A DNA stretch of 64,000 nucleotides from Candidatus Melainabacteria bacterium MEL.A1 (GTDB taxonomy: Bacteria; Cyanobacteriota; Vampirovibrionia; Gastranaerophilales; Gastranaerophilaceae), in assembly GCA_001765415.1 (NCBI GenBank), contig CP017245.1, positions 1,426,001 to 1,490,000 of the forward strand. The letters run 5' to 3'. Shown piece by piece: positions 7,642 through 16,726 of the stretch. Every line of letters begins with the position of its first letter. The first letter of the stretch is position 1. The notes below the pieces were generated by a model. That model saw only the letters and a program-made list of their open reading frames with translations. It was not told where the DNA came from and ran no database searches. A program made the translations under genes and the position numbers.

Positions 7642-10600
7642 ATGTCAAACGATAAACACGAACAACAAGGAAATTTATTTATAAAGCGCCCGAAGCTTGC
7701 AATTGTTATTTCACTTGCGATTATGCTTGCCGGCATGTTAATGATTACGACATTGCCTTTGGAAGAATATCCTTCAATTACTCCTCCGCAGGTTGTTGTT
7801 ACGGCAACTTATGCGGGTGCAAGTTCGGATGTTGTTGAAGATACTATTGCGGCTCCGGTTGAGGCGCAACTTAACGGTGTAGAAGATATGATTTATATGT
7901 CATCAACTTCTCAAAATGGACAGTATCAATTGACTTTATATTTTAATATCGGTTCTGATCCCGATATGGCGGTAGTTAACGTTCAAAACCAACTTCAACT
8001 TGTTACTCCGAGATTGCCGGAAGAAGTTCGTCGTTACGGTTTGTCAGTTAAAAAATCTACCGGTGGACCTGGTTTGATGATGATTTCAGTTAATTCTCCT
8101 ACTCATACTTACGATTCTTTGTATATCGCAAACTACGCATCTATTTATATCAAAGATGAATTGGCACGTATTAAGGGTGTGGGTAAGGTTTCGGTATTTG
8201 GATCTTCAGATTATTCAATGAGGATTTGGCTAGATGCTGCTAAAATGGCTAATTTGGGCGTTTCTATTTCAGAAGTCAGTGCGGCTATTCAATCACAGAA
8301 CACACAAGTTCCGGCAGGTGATTTGGGTGTTGAACCAATGAAAAACAAACAGATGATTAAGCTTACTATGCGTACTAAAGGGCGTTTGAAGGATGTATCT
8401 GAGTTTGAAAATATTATTGTTCGTTCAAAAGCAGACGGATCTCAAATTAAATTGAAAGATATTGCTAGGGTTGAATTGGGCGCCGAAAGCTATTCATATT
8501 TCTCACGTATTGGTGGAAAAGATTCTGCGATTATTTCAATCAGTCAGTTGCCGGAAGCTAACGCAATTGATTTATCTAATAAAATTACAAAAAAAATGGA
8601 AGAATTGAGCAAAGGTTTTCCACAAGGTATTGAATATAAAATTCAACGTGATGAAACGGAATTTGTTCGTGAATCTATTAAGGAAGTTATTAGTGCAATC
8701 GGACTTGCTATCGTACTTGTAGGTATTGTAACTTATATGTTCTTGGGTAGCGGTAGAGCTGCGTTAATTCCTTTCTGCGCAATTCCGGTTTCCTTGATTG
8801 GGGTATTTATTTTTATGAATATTCTTGGTTTTTCAATAAACCTTTTGATTTTATTCGGATTAGTTTTGGCAGTTGGGTTGGTTGTAGACGATGCGATTGT
8901 AGTTTTGGAAAACACGCAACGACATATTCAGGAGGGAAAATCTCCGACAGATGCAACAGAAGTAACCATGAAAGAAGTATTTGGTGCGGTTTTGGCGACA
9001 TCTTTAGTTTTGATGGCGGTATTTGTTCCGGTATCTTTTATGTCAGGTATTACGGGACAAATGTTCAGACAATTTGCCTTGTGTATCGCATCTTCTATCG
9101 GTTTGTCAACTTTGGTAGCCTTAACTCTTGCACCTGCTTTATGTGCAATGATTTTGAAATCAGGAGAAGAAAAAGCTGATTTTGAATTTATTCAAAAATT
9201 TGATGACTGGTTTGATGGTATAAGAGGTAAATATTTGGATGGTGTAAATTTATTTATTAATTCGCCAAAGCTTACTATGTCTGTGTTTGCGGGAATTGTT
9301 TTGTTTACATCAATTATGTTTTGGCTAATACCGAAAGGCTTCTTGCCTACAGAAGATAAGGGGGCAGTATTTACTCAAATTCAGTTGCCTGACGGTTCTT
9401 CCGCATCAAGAACAAATATTGTTGCAAATGAAGTTGAAGATAGAATTTTGAAAATTCCAGGTGTTGAAAATACTATTACTCTGGTAGGTTTTTCGGGTGA
9501 AAATACGGCTTTGATTGTAGCAGAACTTTCAAATTGGTCAAAACGTAAGTCTAAAGATCTTTCTATGCAGAGTATTTTAGGTAAAATAAAAGCAGAGTTT
9601 GCAAATTATCCATCAGCGACAATTGCATCTTTTTCACCTCCATCTATTTCCGGATTGGGGATGTTTGGTGGTTTTGAGTACCAATTGTTGGATAAAGGTG
9701 ATAGAACTCCACAAGAACTTTACGATGAGGCACAAAAACTTATTGAGGCAGGAAATAAAAATTCTGCTTTTCAAATGGTTTATACTTCATTTACGGCAAA
9801 CCTTCCTCAATTGTTGATTAAGGTTGATGAAAATAAAGCTCTTGCTCAAGGTGTAAATATTTCAGAAATTTATAGTGCTTTGTCAGGATATTTCGGAAAA
9901 TCTTATGTAAACGACTTTAACAAATATGGTCGTGTTTATCGTGTATATTTGCAGGCAGATTCTGAATTTAGAGAAAAACCTGGTGATATAGACAAGATTT
10001 ATGTAAAAAATAATTCAGGAACAATGGTTCCGTTGTCCGCAGTTGTAAATGTTTCTAATATTGTTGGGCCGTATAGTTTGACAAGGTTCAATATGTATCC
10101 GGCAATTACAATTAACGGTCAAGCTCGTAATGGCGTAAGTTCAGGGCAAGCGATGACGGCTATGGAACAAATTTCGGATGAAGTTCTTCCGAAAGATATG
10201 GGTTATGCGTGGTCTGGTAGTTCGTTGCAAGAAAAAGAATCTTCCGGTCAAATCGGACCAATTCTTGCGATGTCATTAGTTTTCATATATTTGTTCTTAG
10301 TTGGTTTGTACGAAAGTTGGATGTTGCCGATTGCCGTACTTTTGATTTCTCCTGTAGCGCTTGTTGGTGCTTTGTTCTTTCAATACGTTTCGGGATATTC
10401 ATTAGACTTGTATTCTCAAATCGGGCTTGTAATGTTGATTGGCTTGTCTACAAAACAGGCTATTCTGATTATTGAGTTTGCAAAAGATGCTCACCAAAAC
10501 GGAATGAGTATAAAAGATGCTGCAATGCAAGCGGCAAAACTTAGATTTAGGGCAGTAATGATGACAAATATTGCATTTATTTTAGGTTTGTTACCGCTGG

Positions 10601-10788
10601 TATTTGCAAAAGGAGCAGGTGCAGCAAGCCGTAACTCTGTTGGTATGACCGTGTTTGGAGGAATGATGGCAGTTGCATTTATTGGGACATTCTTGGTTCC
10701 GGCGTTTTTCACTTTGGTAGAAAATTTGAAGGTTTATACTGCTCACAAGGCTCGTGAATTACATTTAAAAAAGGATAATAACAAATAA
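7642..10788 (+). CDS. RND multidrug efflux pump, inner-membrane permease (AcrB/MexB, HAE1 family)
   Basis: At 1048 residues this is the usual length for the proton-driven HAE1 pumps. N-terminal FIKRPKLAIVISLAIMLAG is followed by the porter-domain motif PSITPPQVVVTATYAGAS. The proton relay is intact: adjacent Asp416-Asp417 in transmembrane helix 4 (GLVVDDAIVVLEN) and Lys938 in helix 10 (GLSTKQAILIIEFAKD). The internal two-fold repeat of six transmembrane helices plus large periplasmic loop is present. It lies about 100 bases downstream of the adaptor with its own AAAAAGGAAC ribosome binding site, and its stop overlaps the next start (TAATG). Substrates cannot be told from sequence; drugs, bile salts or fatty acids are typical. 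Confidence 0.96.
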   Translation: MSNDKHEQQGNLFIKRPKLAIVISLAIMLAGMLMITTLPLEEYPSITPPQVVVTATYAGASSDVVEDTIAAPVEAQLNGVEDMIYMSSTSQNGQYQLTLYFNIGSDPDMAVVNVQNQLQLVTPRLPEEVRRYGLSVKKSTGGPGLMMISVNSPTHTYDSLYIANYASIYIKDELARIKGVGKVSVFGSSDYSMRIWLDAAKMANLGVSISEVSAAIQSQNTQVPAGDLGVEPMKNKQMIKLTMRTKGRLKDVSEFENIIVRSKADGSQIKLKDIARVELGAESYSYFSRIGGKDSAIISISQLPEANAIDLSNKITKKMEELSKGFPQGIEYKIQRDETEFVRESIKEVISAIGLAIVLVGIVTYMFLGSGRAALIPFCAIPVSLIGVFIFMNILGFSINLLILFGLVLAVGLVVDDAIVVLENTQRHIQEGKSPTDATEVTMKEVFGAVLATSLVLMAVFVPVSFMSGITGQMFRQFALCIASSIGLSTLVALTLAPALCAMILKSGEEKADFEFIQKFDDWFDGIRGKYLDGVNLFINSPKLTMSVFAGIVLFTSIMFWLIPKGFLPTEDKGAVFTQIQLPDGSSASRTNIVANEVEDRILKIPGVENTITLVGFSGENTALIVAELSNWSKRKSKDLSMQSILGKIKAEFANYPSATIASFSPPSISGLGMFGGFEYQLLDKGDRTPQELYDEAQKLIEAGNKNSAFQMVYTSFTANLPQLLIKVDENKALAQGVNISEIYSALSGYFGKSYVNDFNKYGRVYRVYLQADSEFREKPGDIDKIYVKNNSGTMVPLSAVVNVSNIVGPYSLTRFNMYPAITINGQARNGVSSGQAMTAMEQISDEVLPKDMGYAWSGSSLQEKESSGQIGPILAMSLVFIYLFLVGLYESWMLPIAVLLISPVALVGALFFQYVSGYSLDLYSQIGLVMLIGLSTKQAILIIEFAKDAHQNGMSIKDAAMQAAKLRFRAVMMTNIAFILGLLPLVFAKGAGAASRNSVGMTVFGGMMAVAFIGTFLVPAFFTLVENLKVYTAHKARELHLKKDNNK

Positions 10789-12203
10789 TGTTAAAAAGAA
10801 TATTATTACTAAGTTTAATAATTGGTATGACTTCGACAGTCGCAATTGGCGCAGATATCGGGAACAAAGTTAACGAAAAAGAATACCCGTCAGCGGATAA
10901 GGTTTTGCCTGCAAATCCCCCTAAAGCAGACTTTGTAATAGAGGGTTCTGTTGAAAAAAATATTGATATGACGCTTGATAAATGTATTGAATTGGCATTA
11001 GGAAACAATCCTCAAATTAATGCTGCGTTTCATGATATTTTAGCTTCAGATGCAAGAATTAAGCAGGTTTGGGCAAATTATTTCCCGCAATTGAGTTGGC
11101 AAACAGGTTATACCAAAATTAAGCAACTTCAATTGTCAGATGCGTTGGGGCGAAATTTGACTTTCAATTATTATATTTTGGGTCAAGTGACACTTCAACA
11201 AATGCTTTATGACTTTGGAGTTACTCAAAATCAAGCGACGATTAAACGTTTAGACTATGAGGCTTACAAAACAACTCTTAGTGCAACAATAAACGATGTT
11301 ATTTACCAAACAAAAGATGCGTATTTCAATCTTCTTTTTGCCTTTGAAAACAGACGTGTTGCGGAAGATACGGTTAAAAAGTTTGAAATGTTTTATAATC
11401 AAGCGAAAGCTTTTTATGAAATCGGGATGAACCCAAAAGTTGATGTAACAATTGCAGAAGTTAATTTGAGTAATGCAAAATTACAACTTATTCAGGCTGA
11501 TAATGCTGTAAATCTTGCGGTTGCAAAGCTGAATAATGTTATGGGGGTGCCGTTTATTGACAAGTACAATGTTCAAGAACGTTTGAAATATCAACCGGTG
11601 GATGTTACATTCAACAAATCTGTTGAAATTGCTCGTGATGCAAGACCGGAATTGAAATTGGCAGAATTAAAGGTCGAAAGTGCAAACCAGACAATGAAAT
11701 TAGTTAAAAAATCTTATTTCCCAACCTTGTCAGTTGAAGGGCAATACCAGCGAGGTGGTAAGAGTTGGAATTCTAACTATGGTTATAATATCGGTGGATA
11801 TTTGAATTTCCCGACTATAAATGGAATGCTCATAAAAAATGAGATTAAAGAAGCAAGATACTTGTATGATAAAGAAATTGCAAATGCTAAAAATACTCAA
11901 AATTCGATTTATTTGGAAATTCAAAACGCATATTTGACATTGGAAGAAAAGAAAAACCAAATGCCGGTTGCAATTTTGGGGGTTAAACAAGCTAAAGAAA
12001 ACTATGAATTGTCATATGGAAGATATCGAGTAGGTGAGGCAAGTCCGACAGAATTGAAAGATGCGCAGATAAATTATCAGCAAGCGCAACTGACATATTA
12101 TAACGCATTGTATCAATACAATTCCTCAAAAGCAGCATTAGAAAAAGCGATAGGTAAAAATCTTACCGCAGAAACATCAGATGTCGTAGAACTTGGCAAG
12201 TAG
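10788..12203 (+). CDS. tolC: TolC family outer membrane efflux channel
   Basis: This 471-residue protein begins with a signal peptide (MLKRILLLSLIIGMTSTVAIGA) and shows the two-fold repeated TolC/OEP architecture: MTLDKCIELALGNNPQI near residue 64 and again VEIARDARPELKLAELKVESA. Long amphipathic helices and tyrosine-rich beta segments follow (SVEGQYQRGGKSWNSNYGYN). The C-terminal helix has the usual YELSYGRYRVGEASPTELKDA form. It overlaps the pump stop by one base, so the three genes encode a complete tripartite efflux system spanning both membranes. No transcription terminator with a T-run follows; instead a repeat-rich gap begins. Confidence 0.93.
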   Translation: MLKRILLLSLIIGMTSTVAIGADIGNKVNEKEYPSADKVLPANPPKADFVIEGSVEKNIDMTLDKCIELALGNNPQINAAFHDILASDARIKQVWANYFPQLSWQTGYTKIKQLQLSDALGRNLTFNYYILGQVTLQQMLYDFGVTQNQATIKRLDYEAYKTTLSATINDVIYQTKDAYFNLLFAFENRRVAEDTVKKFEMFYNQAKAFYEIGMNPKVDVTIAEVNLSNAKLQLIQADNAVNLAVAKLNNVMGVPFIDKYNVQERLKYQPVDVTFNKSVEIARDARPELKLAELKVESANQTMKLVKKSYFPTLSVEGQYQRGGKSWNSNYGYNIGGYLNFPTINGMLIKNEIKEARYLYDKEIANAKNTQNSIYLEIQNAYLTLEEKKNQMPVAILGVKQAKENYELSYGRYRVGEASPTELKDAQINYQQAQLTYYNALYQYNSSKAALEKAIGKNLTAETSDVVELGK

Positions 12204-12224
12204 TTTTTAATTCTTTTTACATTT

Positions 12225-12370
12225 CCTCCCTTGTGAGGGAGGATGAAAGGTGGGTGCTGATTGTTTCACCCTCACCTCTACGGGATAGCACCCATCCCTA
12301 CCTTCCCTCTCTTAGGGAAGGAGTAATTACTCCCCTGTCAATTACGAGGGGCGAAGCGATGTAGTAATCC
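12225..12370. repeat. Cluster of palindromic repeats (REP/MITE-like)
   Basis: The gap after tolC is a chain of inverted repeats: CCTCCCT/AGGGAGG (12225-12242), GGTGGGTGCT/AGCACCCATC (about 12249-12296), CTTCCCT/AGGGAAG (12302-12320), and GGAGTAATTACTCC (12320-12333). The last part (12337-12369, core GGGGCGAAGCGAT and AGTAATC) recurs inverted at 34381-34412. The GC content is higher than around it. It is non-coding and repeat-derived. Confidence 0.65.
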
Positions 12371-12389
12371 TATTAAATTGAAAAATTTA

Positions 12390-12599
12390 TCACTCAAAAT
12401 CAATCAATTTATTTAATGGAATTTCTAATGTATCAGCTATTAAAAACAATTTTCTAAGACTTATAAACTCTTTTCCGGTTTCTATGCAGGCAAGATGTTC
12501 TCTTGAAAAATTAACCATCTCAGCAAACTCGTTTTGAGATAAGTTTTTCAATTTTCTATAATGTTTAATATTTTGACCCAGTTTTATAAGCCTTGACAT
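12390..12599 (-). CDS. Small XRE-family helix-turn-helix regulator
   Basis: The product is about 69 residues from the ATG at 12599; a TTG at 12617 would add six. It is essentially one Cro/CI-type helix-turn-helix domain: LGQNIKHYRKLKNLSQNEFAEMVNFSREHLACIETG, followed by RKLFLIADTLEIPLNKLIDFE, the normal closing helices of this fold. There is no extra ligand or oligomerisation domain. It is divergent from the prepilin-like gene at 12722, with an inverted repeat between them that it may bind. Targets are unknown. Confidence 0.85.
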   Translation of the reverse strand: MSRLIKLGQNIKHYRKLKNLSQNEFAEMVNFSREHLACIETGKEFISLRKLFLIADTLEIPLNKLIDFE

Positions 12600-12633
12600 A
12601 AACTTATTTTGCAACAATAATATTTATAAATAT

Positions 12634-12650
12634 GTAAGATAGTACCTTAC
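12634..12650. promoter_or_regulatory. Inverted repeat between xre and prepilin-like gene
   Basis: GTAAG-ATAGTAC-CTTAC lies in the divergent intergenic region, just upstream of the promoter at 12662-12690 and upstream of the regulator gene. Size and position fit an operator for the adjacent XRE protein. This is inference. Confidence 0.45.
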
Positions 12651-12661
12651 AAAACTTTCTA

Positions 12662-12690
12662 TTGAATAATAATTAAATATAGTATATAAT
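12662..12690 (+). promoter_or_regulatory. Promoter of the prepilin-like gene
   Basis: TTGAAT (12662-12667), a 17-base spacer and a perfect TATAAT (12685-12690) precede the gene at 12722. Confidence 0.7.
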
Positions 12691-12721
12691 GAGAAGTATT
12701 ACATCACAAGAAAGGATTATA

Positions 12722-13411
12722 ATGAACAATTTTCGTAAAAAAGCTTTTACATTGGCAGAGGTTCTCATCACTCTCGGAATTATTGGTGTTGTAGCAGCAT
12801 TGACTATGCCCAGTTTAATTGCTCACCATAGGAAAGTTGCGACTGCATCTAAATTGAAAAAATTCTATTCAACTATGGAACAGGCAATAAGGTTTGGTGA
12901 GGCTGAATATGGTGATTCTAATGAATGGGTTAAGCCACGTACTCAGAGGGATGAAAATGGTAATCTCGATAATGATGCGCAAGGTCGGGTTTCAAAAGAA
13001 TTTTTTATGACATATTTAGCTCCATATTTCAAATATACTGATGTTGTTCAGGGTAAACAAGCGGTTGATGAAGATGGAAATGATAAATCCACTCTTACTA
13101 AAGTTTATCTTGCTGATGGAACAACTTTTGCGTTTAACAATGGAAGTTGCATGGATTTTCAGTTTGATGTAAATGGTGATAAATTGCCTAATGAATTTGG
13201 CAGAGATAAATTTGTTTTCTTTATGTGTTTTTCCGATGCAGAAAGGCAATTGCAGTGTGGTAGTTCAACAAAAGCTTTTTGTACTCCAAAATATGGTGCA
13301 AGAACAAGGGAAGATTTTATTGCAAAATGTAAGCAACAACCATATTGGTGTTCCAGTTTGTTAGAGTACGATAACTGGGAATTTAGGTCTGATTATCCGT
13401 ATAGGTTATAG
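12722..13411 (+). CDS. Type IV prepilin-like protein (N-methylation/cleavage motif)
   Basis: I start at 12722 (MNNFRKKAF), preceded by AAGAAAGGATTATA, not at the in-frame ATG at 12689, which overlaps the -10 box. The 229-residue product has the prepilin signature: a short basic leader, the processing site KA|FTLAEVLITLGIIGVV with Glu at +5 of the mature protein, and a hydrophobic helix AALTMPSLI. The variant FTLAEVLITLGIIGVVAALT is, to my knowledge, common in gut Melainabacteria. The globular part has a YSTMEQAI alpha-helix and six cysteines toward the C-terminus, probably in disulfides. It is a pseudopilin or minor pilin rather than a major pilin, given its size. It is monocistronic. Confidence 0.85.
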   Translation: MNNFRKKAFTLAEVLITLGIIGVVAALTMPSLIAHHRKVATASKLKKFYSTMEQAIRFGEAEYGDSNEWVKPRTQRDENGNLDNDAQGRVSKEFFMTYLAPYFKYTDVVQGKQAVDEDGNDKSTLTKVYLADGTTFAFNNGSCMDFQFDVNGDKLPNEFGRDKFVFFMCFSDAERQLQCGSSTKAFCTPKYGARTREDFIAKCKQQPYWCSSLLEYDNWEFRSDYPYRL

Positions 13412-13523
13412 ATTTAAAATTTATATGTAACGAAAAGTTAACAAAGCTGTTTTCAAAAAAGCAATTTTTTTAGAGTTCTATACTTTATATATATGTAAGA
13501 GATATAAAGAGAGAGAAAAGAAG

Positions 13524-13781
13524 ATGTTACAAACTAAAGCTAATAACAAATTTGGAACTTTAACTAAAAGAACTAAAAAGGTTGAAGATAAAGAATTTAA
13601 TATAGAGGATTATAACTACCTCGCACAAAAAGATAAAAGAATGCGTTTCAATACTTCAAAAGATCCGATTTATTATGTATTTGATGTTATTGAAAACAGA
13701 CCAATCTCAACATTGGCAAAAGAATTTGTAAAAGATTCATTCTTTGAAGCAGTAAATTTTGTATCACAAGTCGTTAGATAA
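13524..13781 (+). CDS. Small unknown basic protein
   Basis: The product has 85 residues and starts behind AGAGAGAAAAGAAG. It has an acidic/basic mixed N-terminal half (TKRTKKVEDKEFNIEDYNYLAQKDKRMRF) and a C-terminal helix (STLAKEFVKDSFFEAVNFVSQVVR). There is no signal peptide or membrane segment. A TATACT -10-like box lies at about 13480 and a strong terminator follows directly, so it is a separate transcription unit. That and the good ribosome binding site are the reasons to believe it. Family not recognised. Confidence 0.55.
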   Translation: MLQTKANNKFGTLTKRTKKVEDKEFNIEDYNYLAQKDKRMRFNTSKDPIYYVFDVIENRPISTLAKEFVKDSFFEAVNFVSQVVR

Positions 13782-13812
13782 TCAATAGGAATTAAGGAAA
13801 AGGATAGGAAAT

Positions 13813-13842
13813 AAAAAGATGGCAATGAGCCATCTTTTTTTA
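13813..13842. terminator. Bidirectional intrinsic terminator
   Basis: AAAAAGATGGC-AATGA-GCCATCTTTTTTT. It serves the small gene on the left and, read on the minus strand, the NAGPA-domain gene on the right. Confidence 0.85.
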
Positions 13843-13849
13843 TTATGAA

Positions 13850-14647
13850 TTATTTGTTTATCACCATAAACGATTTTAAACTTCTGCCTGCTCCATCTCC
13901 AATAGATGTTACGTTGTATTTGTTGAGGTAATTCATAGAGGTAGAACTTCCGCCGTCAAATGCCATTGCTCTGTCCCAACCCAGTGATTTTACGTAATCT
14001 CTTACTTCATACAAATCCATCGGGTGCTTGTCTGTAATAATCAAAATGTGTGCAACGCCGTCTTTCAAGCCGATAATTGTTCTTGATGTTTTGTGCAAAA
14101 CCGAACAACTTTCTCTAATGACAACTCCGTCTTTTTTTACCACAAAAAACTCTTCTTCAAGTCTGAGTTGTGGGTAAATCAATGGACCGCCTTGTGCAGA
14201 TGTTATTATGTTGCAGCCAAAATCTACAGAACTTTTGTGTGGAACGATTTCGTAATGATATTTGCCGTCAGAGCATTCAATTACTCGAAACTCGGTTCTA
14301 TCAATGATTTTGCTTAAATTTCTTCTTAATACGGGATTTGATAACAAACTGTCATTAAGAAGTGGATCTTCAACAGTGTTACGATCGCTTACAATATAAG
14401 AAATTGATTTCCCGTTATTCGGATCAAAGTAACCTGTGTTTATTGTAAATTCAGATTTTGCACGTTGGTGCGCTTCTTTATTTGTGATTAAACTGTCAGA
14501 ACTGATGAATTTTATATGTTTTTTTATCTTTTCGCCTTTTAAGACGATATGATAAATCCCATCATTATAGTTAATATCTATCGGATATGCGTTTGCACAA
14601 CCAATTGTAAACATCATTGTAAATAGTATAAATAACAGTTTTTTCAT
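13850..14647 (-). CDS. Secreted phosphodiester glycosidase (NAGPA domain) protein
   Basis: The 265-residue protein begins with a signal peptide (KKLLFILFTMMFTIGCANA). The rest matches the NAGPA fold known from the uncovering enzyme and bacterial relatives: NTGYFDPNNGK early (about residues 70-80), then IGLKDGVAHILIIT and the C-terminal WDRAMAFDGGSSTSMNYL with the DGGSS motif, ending GAGRSLKSFMVI. Bacterial members hydrolyse or process phosphodiester-linked sugars in the cell envelope or exopolysaccharide. The start lies just after the LptG-type gene on the same strand (one base between), so it may be co-transcribed with the lipopolysaccharide export genes. A cysteine at the end of the hydrophobic region could be a weak lipobox (TIGC). 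Confidence 0.82.
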   Translation of the reverse strand: MKKLLFILFTMMFTIGCANAYPIDINYNDGIYHIVLKGEKIKKHIKFISSDSLITNKEAHQRAKSEFTINTGYFDPNNGKSISYIVSDRNTVEDPLLNDSLLSNPVLRRNLSKIIDRTEFRVIECSDGKYHYEIVPHKSSVDFGCNIITSAQGGPLIYPQLRLEEEFFVVKKDGVVIRESCSVLHKTSRTIIGLKDGVAHILIITDKHPMDLYEVRDYVKSLGWDRAMAFDGGSSTSMNYLNKYNVTSIGDGAGRSLKSFMVINK

Positions 14648-14648
14648 A

Positions 14649-15764
14649 TTATAAATCCTTAGATTTGTAGAATGCTATGATTGCACAAAGAAATGCAAAT
14701 GGTGGGAAAATTGCGGTTATGAACGGATGTAAAACACCTTTTTCTGCCAATAAGTCAAAGAATGGCAATGTTATATAATACAAGAATATACTGCCGATTG
14801 CAATTGTAAATCCGACCAATCTTTGTTCTCTAGGTTTGCTAAATCCTAGCAATGCGCCCATAATAGCCAACAACACGCATACAAATGGATGGAAAAATCT
14901 TTGTAGGTACTTGTTCAGCATATATCTGTATTCTTCGTCTAAACCTTCTTTTTTCAAAAGTTTTATGTAATTGTGCAAATCTCTGTTGTTGATTTCACGT
15001 TCTTTTTTTACGGAATATGTCATTAATGTGAAAGCATTTTGAGCAGCTTCGCCTTGTAAAATATCCATTGTCTTGAATTTGTTTATGTCGATGAAAATTC
15101 CGTCATTAGAAATTTGGTATTGTGTAATATCTGACAATAGCCACTTGTCTGGCAAGCTTTTTCCGGTTTTTGCATAAAAAATGTTTTGAAGTTGGTGAAC
15201 ATCGTCATATTGTTTTTTTGAAAAATCCAAAACGATAACATTATACATAGTGTCTTTTGCAAATTTTGATACAACAACAGCCATTGTCGGAACGCCGTCT
15301 TTGTCTTTTTGTGTATAAATATATTGAGTTGAAATATAGCCACCATGTAAAGCATTGGATTTGTTTACTGAATATGGGATTAGTTTGTCGCAAGTTACAA
15401 AACACATCCAAGTTACGATTAAGCTTAAAGCCAATACAGGAGCGATAATTCTATGGAAAGACAACCCAACAGCCCTAAAAATAGTCAATTCCGAATCTTT
15501 ACTTAATTTGTCGAAAGTAAATAAGCTTCCTAACAATAGCCCTACCGGAAAAGCTTTCCCTAAGATTTTCGGCAATTCGTAAAAAATTACTAAAATTGCG
15601 GTTTTAACTCCAAATTCTCCTGCAAGTGTTCTTTTGATTGTGTTCAATAGCATTTCCGGTGCAATCCAAACTACTGTAAAAAGAAGGATTGCAACGAAGG
15701 TTGCCATCATAACTTGCATAAAAATATATCTGTCATAAATTGATATTTTAGGAAATAATTTCAT
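14649..15764 (-). CDS. lptG: LptF/LptG family permease of the lipopolysaccharide exporter
   Basis: This 371-residue inner-membrane protein of the YjgP/YjgQ family should, with LptB, lift lipopolysaccharide out of the inner membrane. It has three N-terminal transmembrane segments (about residues 15-35, 57-80 and 100-122, with the family feature YELPKILGKAFPVGLLLGSLFTFDKLS near 52-78), a large periplasmic beta-jellyroll and three C-terminal helices (FVCVLLAIMGALLGFS, then LVGFTIAIGSIFLYYI). The start overlaps the lptB stop (TAATG), i.e. tight coupling. Only one permease is present here; a second LptF/G copy may lie elsewhere, or one protein may act as a homodimer as suggested for cyanobacteria. 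Confidence 0.9.
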   Translation of the reverse strand: MKLFPKISIYDRYIFMQVMMATFVAILLFTVVWIAPEMLLNTIKRTLAGEFGVKTAILVIFYELPKILGKAFPVGLLLGSLFTFDKLSKDSELTIFRAVGLSFHRIIAPVLALSLIVTWMCFVTCDKLIPYSVNKSNALHGGYISTQYIYTQKDKDGVPTMAVVVSKFAKDTMYNVIVLDFSKKQYDDVHQLQNIFYAKTGKSLPDKWLLSDITQYQISNDGIFIDINKFKTMDILQGEAAQNAFTLMTYSVKKEREINNRDLHNYIKLLKKEGLDEEYRYMLNKYLQRFFHPFVCVLLAIMGALLGFSKPREQRLVGFTIAIGSIFLYYITLPFFDLLAEKGVLHPFITAIFPPFAFLCAIIAFYKSKDL

Positions 15765-16489
15765 TATAGTGCGAAATCCTTTCCTAGATAAAATTCTTTA
15801 GCAACAGGGTCGTTTGCAACATCAACACTTTTACCTTGAATTTTGATTTTTCCGTCGAAAATTACGTATGCTCTGTCTGTAATAGAAAGTGTCGCTTTCG
15901 GGTTGTGGTCTGTAATTAGAACACCTAAGCCCTTTTCTTTTGAGATTTTTTTGATGTTGTCTTTAATATCGCCGATTGCAATAGGGTCAATACCGGCAAA
16001 AGGTTCGTCTAACAACATAAAATCAGGACTTGCGGCTAAAGCTCTTGCAATTTCTACCCTTCTTCTTTCTCCACCGGATAGTGAAACTGCTGCGTAAGAA
16101 CGAAGTCTTAAAATCCCAAATTCGGAAAGAAGTTCTTCAAGTTTACGTTTCTTTTCGTTAACGGTTAATTTGTCGTTCATTTCAAGTACGAGCTTGATAT
16201 TGTCTTCAACAGAAAGTTTTCTGAAAATAGATGCTTCCTGTGGTAAGTATCCGATACCTGCTTTGGCACGCTCATTCATCGGCCAACAAGAAATATCTTC
16301 CCCGTCTAAGAAAATGTGTCCTTTGTTTGGTTTAACAAGTCCTACAACCATATAAAACGTAGTTGTTTTTCCGGCTCCATTTGGTCCTAAAAGACAAACG
16401 ACTTCGCCTTTGTTTATATCAAAAGAAACATCGTTTACAACGCTTCTATCTCCATATATTTTTATCAGGTTTTTAGCTTCAATCCTCAT
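15764..16489 (-). CDS. lptB: LPS export ABC transporter ATP-binding protein LptB
   Basis: The 241-residue ABC ATPase is of typical LptB length. It has Walker A GPNGAGKT (35-42), the Q-loop in YLPQEASIF (81-89), signature LSGGE (137-141), Walker B MLLDEP with catalytic Glu162, and the H-loop LITDH (His195). YLPQEASIFRKLSVEDN is characteristic of LptB. It powers LPS extraction through the LptG-type permease encoded immediately downstream. It is the first gene of the minus-strand unit lptB-lptG-NAGPA and its presence supports an LPS-bearing outer membrane. Confidence 0.95.
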   Translation of the reverse strand: MRIEAKNLIKIYGDRSVVNDVSFDINKGEVVCLLGPNGAGKTTTFYMVVGLVKPNKGHIFLDGEDISCWPMNERAKAGIGYLPQEASIFRKLSVEDNIKLVLEMNDKLTVNEKKRKLEELLSEFGILRLRSYAAVSLSGGERRRVEIARALAASPDFMLLDEPFAGIDPIAIGDIKDNIKKISKEKGLGVLITDHNPKATLSITDRAYVIFDGKIKIQGKSVDVANDPVAKEFYLGKDFAL

Positions 16490-16633
16490 TCCATACCCCT
16501 TTTTGTTTATAAGAACATTTTACTTTAAAAAAATCTCTATTGCAATTGTTTCAAAATAAAAACGATACAAAATTATTAACAATTGTAAATATATAAAGTA
16601 TATATGTTAAGGATATCATAATAGGTGGAATAC

Positions 16634-16699
16634 ATGAAGTATAACCATTTTCTTTTTCTTTATTTTCTCCTACACACACTAACCTTTTACCAAATATGA
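16634..16699 (+). CDS. Possible 21-residue hydrophobic small protein
   Basis: ATG at 16634 is preceded by AGGTGG and opens 21 codons (MKYNHFLFLYFLLHTLTFYQI). The peptide is hydrophobic and aromatic and would span a membrane. The intrinsic terminator at 16705 begins six bases after its stop, and TATATA-rich -10-like sequence lies at about 16591-16605, so a transcript of roughly 120 bases is plausible. It could equally be a small RNA with no translated frame. Confidence 0.3.
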   Translation: MKYNHFLFLYFLLHTLTFYQI

Positions 16700-16704
16700 G
16701 ATTG

Positions 16705-16726
16705 GCCGTTTATAACGGCTATTTTT
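16705..16726 (+). terminator. Intrinsic terminator
   Basis: GCCGTT-TAT-AACGGC followed by TATTTTT. Confidence 0.7.
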
